From Paragonimus westermani (taxonomy: Eukaryota > Platyhelminthes > Trematoda > Plagiorchiida > Troglotrematidae): a stretch of 64,000 nt of DNA. The stretch lies in assembly GCA_008508345.1 (NCBI GenBank), contig QNGE01000283.1, forward strand, positions 107,164-171,163, in the 5' to 3' direction. Under the pieces are notes generated by a model. It saw nothing but the letters and a program-made list of their open reading frames with translations. It was not told the DNA's origin and did not search any database. Of the stretch, positions 1 through 11,300 are shown piece by piece. The position numbers were made by a program, and so were the translations under genes. Numbering within the stretch: the stretch's first letter is position 1; the number at the start of each line of letters is the position of its first letter.

Positions 1-52
<52 letters not shown>
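1..52. repeat. (ATG)n / (CAT)n microsatellite
   Basis: The window opens with 17 uninterrupted ATG triplets. It lies at the 3' side of the minus-strand LINE relic that follows, so on that strand it reads as a (CAT)n tail. It may be the simple-repeat tail of that element, but an independent microsatellite is equally possible. Confidence 0.9.
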
Positions 53-714
53 GTGCAACAAAGGCGTAAGGAAGGTCGACGAGCCCTCAGCACAACCGCA
101 CGCCAACCCCAAAGAGGACGTGTGTTAACGAAAACTGCAGTCAATCTTCAGAATTCAAACAGGCGTCGGGGTAGGTGGGCAGCGCTTCCAACGGTAATGT
201 TTCAACCATTGTTAATCTTGGGCGTGTAGCCTACGACGTTGAAGATGACACAGATTCATTATACAGCCACGAGTAAGGCTGCGGTACCCACACCAACACT
301 AACTTTGATGTTAGTGGTTTGTAGTAAACTTACGTTCACAAGGTAACGTGAATAGGTACGGTGTTACTAGTAGGGTAACTCCACGTCACAGGAAGCTTAG
401 GATTTGGGAGACGTCGAAGATAATCTCAATACAATGGGGAAGTCTTCGTTGGCGTTAACCTATCCCACCCGTTTGTCCGAGTACTCGGTGAGGTTTAACC
501 TCAGGTGTTTTCAGCGATTTATACACGGGTTCGAGGCTGGGCGTTCAAACCACTGTTCCATTTAGTTTCTCCGTTTCAATATCTATTGGAAACAGGGTGT
601 TTCACCACTCTTTCGGTTACAGAAATTACCAGGATTAGGGTGAAATACTAATTCAACAATCTTTTAAGCACGTGGGAATCTAATAACACTTCGAAAAGGT
701 CTATAGAAGAGCAG

Positions 715-909
715 CTAACAGTCCCTAATGGATAGTCGTTCCAGTCGTCCCACTTTAATGGCTACTCGCTGGAACCGTCCAATAGCAAGTGTGTCTTCCT
801 TGAAGCCGGTATACACGGTTTGATCAACATACTCGGGCAGTGGTCTTATACAAATCATGTAGAGCGTTTGAAAGCTGGACTGTCCATGCGGGGAAGATTT
901 TTTTATCAA
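715..909 (-). pseudogene. LINE reverse transcriptase, C-terminal fragment
   Basis: The 64-residue frame carries a run like RPLPEYVDQTVYTGFKEDTL followed by GRFQRVAIK. This matches the usual post-catalytic segment of CR1-type RTs, in which an RPxLEYAxxVW/Y block is followed by ERVQRAATK. It ends at a stop where intact elements continue. It is the most 3' recognisable coding part of the minus-strand LINE relic. Confidence 0.7.
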
Positions 910-1092
910 CCCCGGTGTATCATATCCTTTTTACGGCCAGAGAACAGCCAAATCCTCAGGTTTTCCTTCAAGCCAACTTTTGCTATATTTTTTGGACTGT
1001 GTGCAACGGGTTCTCAAAGTCTCCTCCGAACGACGTCTGTCTATCTTTGTTGTCTTTTACAGGAAGACTAGTCATTTAGCCAGCAAGTACTA

Positions 1093-1419
1093 CTACCAGG
1101 GTGACGCACTGGAATCACAAGCACCCCAGATTTTTAAGTTGTCGGCACAAACGAGTGCGTTACGGGGAATTTGGTCTGGGAGGTTATTGATACATATCAG
1201 ATACAACGGTAGGCCAAGCACGGATCTTTGAGGAGCTCCGGCAGTTATCGGGGAGGGAGAAGAAAGGTTCGGTACGGTTTTTACTCTGAAAGTTCTGTCA
1301 CCAAGAAGGGAGGTAATCCAATGGAGAGCCTCTCCTCGGATGTCATAAGCTTCTAGTTCATGTACAGAAGGACCGTGTGGAACGGTCAAAGTTTTTGGCA
1401 AGCTCGAATAAGGTAACAT
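1093..1419 (-). pseudogene. LINE reverse transcriptase core fragment
   Basis: The frame reads VPHGPSVHELEAYDIRGEAL, then WITSLLGDRTFRVKT, AGAPQRSVLGLPLYLICINN and a decayed FADDLKIW block (VCADNLKIW). These are RT motifs in canonical order. The GVPQGSVLGP block is mutated to GAPQRSVLGL. The catalytic FADD has become CADN, losing the second aspartate, so this copy cannot be active. Confidence 0.85.
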
Positions 1420-2206
1420 TAAAGATGTAGCCCTTGTCTTTGACCTATGTCAGGCTATCCTTGAAGGTTAACACATCGGTTTTGCATGGCCGGTTGGAAA
1501 GGAAGCCATATTGAGTAGAGGAGAAAAGGTTATTTGAGAATAAATGCTTGAGGATGGCGCTTTTCATCTCGCATATTGTCTTGCGTAGGATGCTGGTGAG
1601 GCTAACCGGCCGATAGCTAGCAGGAAGTATCGATTACCCACCTTAAGTACTGGCGTGACGGTTGTTTCTTTCTATGCTTCTGAAAGAGTGCCCGTCTGGA
1701 GTGTTTGTTTAATCAGATTATGAAGGGGTGTCGCCATACTAACAGCCGCTTCTTTGGGGATCCAGAGATGAATCACGTCTGGTACAATCGAAGCATAAGA
1801 TTCTGAACATCGAGCACAGGTAATTAAGTTGTCGAAAGTGGGTATTGTAAGTTTCTCCGCGAGTGAACTGGACGCCAGATTGGTGGGATCTCATTGTAGA
1901 CCGCTCAATAGAATTCTCCGAACACTTTGGCAACCACTTGGAGGTTGTAGGAGGTTTCCCCGTCGGGGAGCTGCGGAAGTAGTGCTGAGGGCTTGATTTT
2001 TCTTTGGTGGCATAGACACCTGAATGGAAAGTTTTTATTTTCGCGGGCTACCTGTAAGGTATTTTTCTGTACCTGTTAGTGTGCTGACGGATATCTCGCT
2101 TGCACCCGTTTCTTATATTGCGAAAGGGTTCTAGATTCTTCGTCTTGCTTGTCAGTTTTTGTTTAGAGACTAAACGAGAACGTACGTCAAGGGGGCGGCG
2201 CATGTC

Positions 2207-2509
2207 TCACAGGAGTGATGAACGATGGGAGGACTTCCATAGTTTGTGGGGAACAAATGCCTCATTAGCTTCGTGAATGGTAACTTCGAAAGAATGGTAG
2301 TTTGAGTTCACTGGGACAGGCTGGTTGTGCTTAAGAATGTTAACGTTTCCTTTCCGAAAATTTCGGAATGAAGTCTCTGTTACAGCGCTCTGAAACCAGT
2401 AACAGTTAAAATCAAAAACTAGTAGCAAGTATTCACTATACCCCGGCGGTGGTTTGGTGATCACTCTGTCTACCAGGTGGGCTTCATTCGTGATGACTAG
2501 ATCGAGCAA
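2207..2509 (-). pseudogene. LINE endonuclease C-terminal fragment and linker
   Basis: The frame begins LDLVITNEAHLVDRVITKPP and continues GYSEYLLLVFDFNCYW. This matches the conserved LDLVxTNE...PPxGxSDHxxL end of APE-type LINE endonucleases. The catalytic SDH triplet is replaced by SEY. It lies upstream of the RT fragments on the minus strand, as expected for a LINE ORF2. Confidence 0.75.
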
Positions 2510-2878
2510 AAAGGGTGTCTGCCCTGGATTATGTCTTGTAGGTTGCTCGACGTGTTGTGTTCAGGCTTCCTCATGGATCGACATTGCCAGAGATGTCGAA
2601 AATCTGCAGTCAAAGTCCTCGTGAGAAGCGGCTGCTCACTTGGGTCTGGGTGCGTTGAATCACCCATAATGAGAAGATGGAAGAAACGCTATGTGGATGG
2701 AAACGGTCTAAGACGACAAGAACGGCCCCATCGTTGGATGCGCTTCACGACAGCGAACGATAGGCAACACCGACAGTGAGCGTGTGACGATAAAGAAGCT
2801 GAAGTGTCAACTAGAGTGCGTCATGTTCCTCCGGGGAGCTAAATTCCCCTCTGACAGTCTGCACCGGTAGCTTCTAGC

Positions 2879-3228
2879 TTAGGGGGATATTAGAGGCTCA
2901 CATCCGTCCACGAAAGTAGTCTGTTCGGTACGGTGGATATCCAGGAGTATGGAGTCCGTTGTCACTGATATCACCGGAGAGCCAGGTTTGTATGAAAGCA
3001 AGGATATGAGTGCTAGTGAACCAACTGTCTGATTTTCGGTAGTTTGTTTAAAAGCGCAGACAGTAAGTATGCATCCACCTGAGGGTTGCTTCCTGGTTTG
3101 ACTGAGTACAAAAGAGGTGGAAGAGTACAAGGAAGAGCTTGAGAAAGCAGTCCTGGTGGCGAGAGGAAATGTGTGGACGGCAGCAGAGTTATGCACACCC
3201 CCTTGGCGGGTAGCGGTCGTTTCATCAC
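2879..3228 (-). pseudogene. LINE endonuclease N-terminal fragment, frameshifted
   Basis: One frame ends with ALLNKLPKIRQLVH, like the NARSLxNKLxEL block that opens many CR1-type endonucleases. The next stretch is in another frame and reads SLALISLL, then DSILLDIHRTEQTTF, resembling the ETWL...PGYxxYRxDR block. The frame change near 3015-3045 shows decay. Longer open frames overlapping here are incidental. Confidence 0.55.
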
Positions 3229-3610
3229 AGGCTGAACCTATGTGAGCCTCTCCGTGGGACGCTTCTTCCGCTTTTGTTAGTCGAAGATCGACGGTTTTCG
3301 AACCGCCTTTTTCTGAGCTACTTGGGAGTGACCCGCAATTTCGCGCCCACAAAAGAGGGTGGCATTCTAGATTAGAAGAAAAACATAGTAAGAATTGCCC
3401 CCACTGCACCCAAAGAAAATGTGGCTGGAGGGAGCTAGGTATGAGCTTTTCTGGATGCACCAGGTGCCCCCGGTAGACTCAGAGTTATGTCTGAGAATTT
3501 TTTGAGGTTGGTAGACTGGAGAGGCGGAGGGAGAGTGGTGGTCCCTGCCACCTTTGGGGACTACTCCTTCACATCTACGCGGCTTCACAGGTGGTTGGCC
3601 ATTCACGGAG

Positions 3611-4225
3611 GTGGTGAGTTAGTCCTTTTCGGGACGCTGGTCCCCGCCTGAGAGTGGGGGCCAAGACTTTTGCATTGGCCTGGAGTTTGGAGTCAACCTT
3701 GATGTTTTAACGTGTTCTAGTAGGGTGGGAGCGCTTCTAGCGCCCTTGCAGTGTGTGATGCAGTGAAACTTCCTCCATCTTAGCGTGAGTTGCTTTTATG
3801 TCAACCGTTTTGTTCAGCACTTATCCCGTGCTAATTGTCACGAATTACCGGACTTGTGGTAGGGAGCTACAGCTCCAAGTGCAGCTGCCTCAAACATTCA
3901 TGTGTGTTTTGGCAGCTTGACAGTATGCAGTGTGTCTGATGGTAGTAGTCGACTTGTAATCGGCGAACTGACATCTTGCCTCAGCTCTCCCTGAAAGCTA
4001 AGGTAATCACTTTGGAGTGTGCAATGGCCAGTCAGGATCATTGATTTATCAAACCAGTCCATTGACTCTTCGTTAGAGTGCAAGTTTTGATCATTATCAG
4101 TTGAAACTAGCATTCTGTGTCATCTTCATGTGTTACGTTATTTTGCTCACTAGAAACTTTCTTCAACAAGACTTATGTCCCCATACTGCCACTTATCTAG
4201 TTCAGTCAGTTTTCTCTAATTTTAG
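3611..4225. other. Spacer between LINE relic and DOLK
   Basis: I see no gene or recognisable element. A 71-codon minus-strand frame at 3898-4113 has no identifiable domain. The DOLK promoter probably lies here, but no clear TATA or initiator signal stands out. Confidence 0.5.
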
Positions 4226-4296
4226 GTATACAATGTGTTCTCTTTGAGCGCAGTTCGCCATCAGGCATTCTTGTTACAGTCGGTTCGCTCAGTTTT
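4226..4296 (+). promoter_or_regulatory. DOLK: Probable DOLK 5' UTR after a splice acceptor
   Basis: A good acceptor, a pyrimidine-rich tract ending in TTTTAG at 4225, lies 71 nt before the DOLK start codon. It could accept an upstream noncoding exon or a spliced leader, since trans-splicing is known in flatworms. A very short upstream ORF (ATG at 4233, four codons and stop) sits in this leader. RNA evidence would be needed to separate cis- from trans-splicing. Confidence 0.4.
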
Positions 4297-5388
4297 ATGC
4301 ACTTTTCGTTTGATCTCTTCACGAAGCATCAGCTAGGTTTTTATCAATCACTGTCTCAATGTTTTTGGTTTTTCAGATCCAATGTAACCGTTCTACTGTA
4401 CATGACAATGCCATCACTGTTTAGTCGCTATTCAAGGGATTGCTCTTATCCTGGCCTTTGGTTAGGACTTTTAGTACCTCTCATTCTTTTACGCACCGGG
4501 CAAAGAGCCTTAGCCATTGACATGATAACTTCGTTGACCGTTCTGTTTCTGATCTTCATGAAAGTGAATTCCGTGCTGTTCATATCACTGGGCGTCTATT
4601 CTTTGTCTTTACTAACCTGTGTTTTTGATAATTCCCTATCATTTCGTTCTGCGTTTGTTGTAGGCTTCACTATGTGTTGCACACGAAGCTTGCTTCGGTT
4701 GTTTCCTAAGACCTTCACGATTGGAGAGGCGCTACTTCTGGTTCATCTTTTGATTGTATTTATTCATTCGTCACCATTATTTTTGATAGTGTTTATTTGT
4801 TCATACATTATTGAGCAATATGCTATTCCGTGTACGCCGTACTCTGTTTTTCTTGCCTTCTTGTCTGTTTTATTTCTCGTCTCATCTCTACTAACCCATT
4901 TATTTCCTGATTTTTGCTCACTGTACAAGTTGAAGTTCCATCAATTTTTTGCGTGTTTTTTAATACGGTCGAATTTTCTACTCTTGATTGTGTGGGGAAG
5001 CCTTTTAGTTCTGTGTATTTGTATTATATGGATGTACCGTCAACCAGCTTCCAGTCAAAATGAAAATGAAGAGTATGACCAGGTAATCGTCCCAACGAAA
5101 ATCTTCCAGTCCGACGGGTTGCAGGCGGAACAGTCAAGAACCTGTGATTCGGATCCATTCCGATTTTCCTCCTCAAATGGTGCGATCTCGGATACTGTGT
5201 GTCAAACCCTTGAACACTTGTACACATGCCGCATTCCACGAACCCCGTTTTGGCTACGCAAAGTATTTCACTTTGCTATTGGGTTGGTATTTGTACTGGG
5301 ACTTTTCTACTCACCACAACTACTCAGTTTTTCTTCGGCGTGTCTACTGGTCGCGTTCGGTCTGTTTGAGTGGATGCGACGTCGGGGA
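4297..5388 (+). CDS. DOLK: DOLK exon 1 (residues 1-364)
   Basis: This exon encodes the N-terminal and central membrane region: about nine hydrophobic segments, a hydrophilic loop near residues 250-305 and the LRKVFHFAIG block. The frame stays open to 5523, but the family alignment stops after EWMRRRG. A strong donor (GTAAGT at 5389) falls exactly there in phase 0, so residues beyond it are intron read-through. The first Met at 4297 is taken as the start; another Met at residue 36 is possible because the first 30 residues are not conserved. Confidence 0.92.
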
Positions 5389-8300
5389 GTAAGTTTGTTT
5401 GGCCCTTCTGCAATACGAGTATTTCTCACGTTGAACTTGATCATGGCATATTTCAAGCAAACGAGTCACTTACATTCCGTACTGTTTTGTGTGGAACGAC
5501 AGTTTGTTCAAATGTTCCACTAGAGATACGTGCGCTAGTCATATAAGTGTTATACAAACGTTCGTGAACGTCTCTCACATGGTTACATCCGAGTATGTGG
5601 TTATTCAGAACATGTGCAAAGGCACACGAGTCTACTAAACTCTAATCGGCTGTCGACCCTTAGCTCATCCTACCGAATGATACGATATGGCGGTCCAGCC
5701 AGCTGTACAGAATGTCTTCATGGTCGTTGAATATTGATGCAGACAAGCTTTCGTGCCCCGATCGTCTAAGCAAACACTTGGACTATGAGACTGACAATTG
5801 GTGATACAATTACCTTTTTCGGTCAAGATTGCTTGCGCCAGTGTACAGTGTCTGACCAGGCATCTTAGCATATGGTCATCGAAAATTTAGCACGAAATGT
5901 GTAGGAGATAGAGCAGGCTGACGAACTGGTCACACTACCGAGATAAAGGGACTAATTTTCTGCTAAGGTCACCAGTCTTCTAATCCCTAACCTGGAGGGC
6001 CGAGTGACTAGTACTTGTGACTTCTGCTTATCGACCTGCCCGACATGGGTAATTGTATCTGTAACCGTTATACCGTTCATTTCAGCTCAGTAGATCATTG
6101 AGACGCGCAAGCCGCCATATCGTGTCAAGATGTGTGACGTCTTTATTAGGCCTTGATTCTACGTTTGTATGACATTCAAGCGTCAGCGATAACCACCGAC
6201 GCGTTGCTGTCTTTGATTTTGATAATAGTAAAGAGAGTTCTACTTACCAGCACTTTTAGTAAAACTGGGGGGAGAACAGGATAAGACGCATCTGATCGGC
6301 TCGTAACCAGTAGGCTATCGGGCTTCTGGGAACAATGGTGCAATACAACTTTAACCTTTGGTTATCCACAGTTTTTATCGACATCGTTTGCAACAGCGAC
6401 CACTATCCGATCAAACCTCCTTGAGCGTCTCATTTAAGTAAGCGGGGCAACGTGACGAATGCTTCCGAAAATTGTTCGGCGGTCTCGCAGTTTTCAAGTT
6501 GAACATCACCCACATTTGATCGCAGCTTTCGCATTCAGATAGACTTTCCAACCAGCCTCTTCCGAAAAGAAGCAATAGACTCGAGTTTCGCTCTCATTAG
6601 AGCTCATCAGTAGTACATATCCTTGCCACGGCCGAGATTTGAACTCCGGCCATTTCAATCATGAGACAATCGTGTTGACCACTGCGCCATTGACCTCACA
6701 TTAGGCACGACCAAATTATCAAATCTGAACGCTCAACCACTCCCGCTTGTGAGCAATGATCAGGTTACCCGATCGTCTCGAGAGGAGACACAGTAACTGT
6801 CCTGTTAACTCCAATCGATAACCCCGCGATTAGGACTTCCGAGACAGTNCTGTCTCTTATGGAATCCACCAAATGATTCAGGGGATCGACTGCCCCCATA
6901 AGATTTCTCGGACTGTTCACATTGGAATCCACCAACGCCACTGTTTGACATATAAAGTGTGTTATTATTTAGTAGTTTGGCATATTCGATGATGTCCACG
7001 TGTACTCTGGCGATTGTTTTCCTCACCATTTTCTCCGACTCGTCTGGATGAGTTTGAGTTGTACACTCCAATTAGTTTATTTACCAGTGACAAGCGGACG
7101 TACACTTCACAGTAAATGAGTTACGGACTGGCGCTTTGTCCTTCAAAATCGGGGTGATCAGCAACGAACCGGTGAATGAACTGTGCGGCGTGAGTGTGTT
7201 GGACGTTCTCAAGTGAAACAGCGAGGTGACGTAACAATGATCTAGCCAGAGATTCCACTTTGATTGTCAGTGGTATGAAAGTGGGATACTCAGCCGCTAG
7301 CAGTATTTTTGCCAGTTGAACAACGATCGCAATTTTTGTCCTGAATTCCTCCGAGTAACCACTTTCGTGTAAAGTACAGGCTATAATCTTTAGTTCGTGA
7401 TCGAAGGTAACAACCAGGCAGATGTTTCCGGCTTCATCTGACAGGCCTTTAGCCGGGTTTTGTCTCCACTTTGGGTTGGTGAGACTATAAAGTTGCTGTG
7501 CTCACCTGAACGTGCGCTCTTACGGTAAATTATTCGTCCTCTCAATGAAACATCCTGGACATGGATGACTCTGAAGCGTGATAAGTCTGCTAGTGTACGC
7601 GATTGAACTCAGTAGGAACATATCGTGGCTATAAAGTACTGTCAACATAACGCAGGTGGGATAACCTTTTATCCGTGGTAGTGCCAAGTACCGTGCATCC
7701 CAACATGCCCGTAAAAGTGATCGTCATCTAGGATATACCGAGACAGGTGAAAAATGTCGCCACCACCGAGTTCACAGCTATCAGTCGATCAGTGACCTCT
7801 GTAGACGTCCACCAAATCGGTCGGAGTCCGTTCGCCAAAGTACGTGAGATTAGTAAATGTTCACATATATAAATGTACATATATATATACATATATATAT
7901 ACGTATAGGACGTGCATACATACGTGTATACGTATATGTATAGTCAAACAAATCGAGGACGATGAAATTAAGCCCGCTAGCACCTGTTCATTGCGCTCAC
8001 TCATCTATCAATCATTACTGATTTATTCCTGTTATCGTTAAGGTTTAGTGGGTGTTGAGGTCGCTGTGTCTGTCGAAGTTATTCCCGGTTGCGATTTTTT
8101 CAAATATTATTCTTTTTTCTTCCCAATAATCAAATCGATCACTTGGACTTTCTCACTATGCCGCTGTGACTTTTGTCTGCTCAGTGCCGTTAACGGTTTC
8201 TTCTGCTCTCTTCACGGTTAAGCGCAGTTCGCCTCAGCGCATTTTTGACCGTTTATTTGTTTCATCTAGCTGTCCTCTGGTGAATGGGCTGATGTAACTG

Positions 8301-11300
8301 TTTAGGATGTTATGCTTACGTCGACACTTTCTCTGCAGATCAGTCCACGGTAGAGTTTTACCATTTTACACAGCGTCCGAGCACCATCTGTTTGTGTCAA
8401 ATTGGATAATGGATGGGAAGCGATAGCGTGTTACCCGTGGCTGTTGGTTTTTGCAATGTAACGTAGCATCTTTTTCATGTTTAGAGCGTTACTAAATCAT
8501 CCCTAATTCGTATTGTGATTTTTGTTTCCTTTTTTCTTGAAGGTTTTCAACTTTCTTACTAATGACAAAAGTACTAGTTAGTTACCCCAGCCACTATATT
8601 GGCCGTATTATCAAAACCTTGTTCCTTCTACATGTATCTTGTCAACGAGCGTCCTAAAGGGGTAGTTGCGATAAGCCTATACTGGTACTCATTAGTTTGT
8701 TTCCTGTTGTTATGTCTTGTTTTAAAGGAGGTTGTCTAGTACACCCAACACTGTCAAGTTTAAGACGCAGGCGGCCAACAAATAAGTATAGTACGAAGCG
8801 ATGACTTCCTTCAGTCTAGTGCTTGTAGCGACGATGATAGATGATATTTTGATAGTCGCATTCATGTGTACATTTTCTATGATTTTGGTTTTGTACCTAC
8901 TTTTGTTTTAGTCAAGCTACCCATTTTGTAACATCCGGCCCGGGGCTAAAATCACAACTCGCTCCGTGCCTCGCTAGCTTGACATGTCTCTCTGTACTCT
9001 CTATTTTCCAGGGGTCGGCAATAATACACGAAGTCAACGCGCTGAGACTTGGCTTTTCATTGTCGATCGATTGTCGATAGTGATAACTGACAGAGTTTTA
9101 TTTTGTTGGATCAGTTCCAACATGCTTGATTGAGGGCGTTTGGGCTACTGTAGATTTACGTAGGGCGGTTTACAACGGAGATATGATTGGTCTAAAAGGG
9201 AACCCTGTACTTGTATTGTATGGCTTTTCTGGTTACCTCTACAGGCCTGGTGGATGTATTGTCTTCACGTCTCGTGCAGTGTTACAGTTACGCCTTCGGT
9301 TGGTTTTACCATTCTCCGAATGTGGTTAGTTTTGTAAAGGTTTGGTTTATCCACCCAATTTCATGTTTCATCTGGTCGTCAAGTTATTTTTTCAGGCTTG
9401 AGTATTTTGGCTCAGTTGGACCAAAATTTGTCCTCCTTGATGGTACGATAATTGAAATTCGGTTTACAAACAAGCTTCTCTGATGATTATTTTTACTTGT
9501 GTGTATTCCCGATGCAAGTCGATCTGAATGTGAAACATTCAAATTAAATTTTTAAATGCGAGATATTTGTAACATATATCCCGTTCCCACAAATGTATTC
9601 CTTCTACATCCACCACATTCATATGTGAAGACAAATACTTCATATACAAGTTCCACATATATGAAAGGTCTCCGAGTACAAAGGAGCACTTATGTCTTTT
9701 GAGAAAAGTATATTAGGGAATATTGTAATAATAGCCTCGATGAAGCTAATTTGAAATATGTTCCTCCAGGGACAGCTGGTCGAGAGTGCTGTTGGACCAC
9801 TGTACGGCTATCCGGTGTGTTATGGGAACGGAAGCTAGCTAGGTTCATGTTATGCCATTGTTGTTTTAAGACTATCTTCAGCTCGGCATCTTTGTACGCC
9901 CGTTGGAAAGTAGTCTTAGAGAATTCCTCAGTTAGATTTAGTTCGGTACCACGGGCTAGCCAGTGCATCGTGTTTAATCGGCGAAACAGAGACCGTGACA
10001 GGCTGTAGGTATGAAAACGTCCTTTCGATTCATGCAATGCAGCGACCGACAATAACATTTTGTGGATGATACTGGAACAATGTTTGCATTTTTGTCAATC
10101 ATCTGCTGCAGCCGGCTCATCGATACTTACGGTTGTTATCTACACCATACCTTAACTGATTCGTTACTGCGGGGCTCATAAGCCTACTATCCTCTTATTC
10201 CCCTCAGTGGTTCTGCCGATGGCGTTTCCACGCAGCGGTACCATTCTATTCCCATCGGTATACTATCAGTTCCCACTGAAGTGTTCACGAGACGTGATAC
10301 TCCACTTACTTTAAACGAGGCTGCGTTTCATTGTGATTAGCAGAATTTTTCTTCGAATCTTTCAGCAGTAGAATCAGAATCAGTGTTGTACTGTTCGAAT
10401 AGATTCTGCCAAGACGTCTTGCGAGAACATGTATTTTTTGTTGTCGGGGAACTCGCTGTATTAAACGTCGGTTGACAGAGGGCCTTTTTCTCCTTCTCTT
10501 GGATCAACCCCCTCTTTCAATGTTGTTCACTTACAAAGATGTCTTTCGGATGATTATGAACCTCTGATTCTTTTAGCGATCTTCCTCATACCCAGCTTCG
10601 TTTACTTGAAGGCCAAGTTTATTTTCAGACCCATGCGACCTTGCACTATTTACCTTAACAGAAGTAGGAGTGGTCAGAGTTGTCTGTTTGCGTGCGTATG
10701 GTGTTTAGTGGATCAGCTTCGTGTCCACATGCGTCATATGATTTCGTGGTAGCGTGATTTTCAAAAGTTTCGTACCACAAACAGTGGCTTCCGTATATTC
10801 TCAGTTCGGTAAGAACTGACATCATTTGTAGACTAAAAACCGAATTATCTGTGGGTGGTTTTATAGTTGTGCCGCATGGTGTATGTCAAAGCGGTATACA
10901 TCATCGATCCGCTTGGCCGCATCCGAGTTGAACGCTGGCCTGTTTAGTCTACTTACTGTGGATCATTTGTGCGCATTTTAATCTGATTCCAATCTTGTTG
11001 CGACTTACACTTCACCTTATTCACATTTTCTTTCTCTGTTTTGTTCGACTCACATCAGGTTAGCTGATTCTAGTAGTGATGTATATGCTGCTTCGTTTTT
11101 TTACTCTAAAGGTTTACTCCGCAGGAATTGAATAGTTCCTTTCCGTGGTCATTAATTACACCTGTTGGACAGTGGATGCTCATTCGTTTTGTTAAACATC
11201 CCTAAGGATGAATGGTGTGAATGTGATCGCTTCCGTCATCTTTTTCCTTGTCACGCTTAGGTATGAACACTCCAAAGTGTGGTGTTAATGTATTCCTTAT

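Larger units (their letters stand above)
53..3610 (-). mobile_element. Degraded CR1-like non-LTR retrotransposon (LINE)
   Basis: Read on the minus strand, endonuclease-like and reverse-transcriptase-like segments follow in the correct order from high to low coordinate: endonuclease start near 3.05 kb, endonuclease end near 2.5 kb, RT core at 1.4-1.1 kb and RT C-terminal part at 0.9-0.7 kb. They lie in different frames separated by stops, so the copy is dead. The 3' side runs into a (CAT)n tract. Family assignment rests on motif resemblance to CR1/Jockey-type LINEs of trematodes. The outer borders are estimates. Confidence 0.75.

Noticed and set aside
2879..3460. 193-codon minus-strand open frame as a gene
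   Set aside because: Only its C-terminal part resembles a LINE endonuclease. The rest is another frame of the same relic.
5389..5523. Continuation of the long DOLK open frame to 5523
   Set aside because: Conservation stops at a consensus donor in phase 0, and the family sequence resumes in exon 2. These 44 codons are intron read-through.
6601..6720. tRNA gene suggested by A- and B-box motifs
   Set aside because: No cloverleaf closes, and the unit recurs with the same flanks, so it is a SINE.
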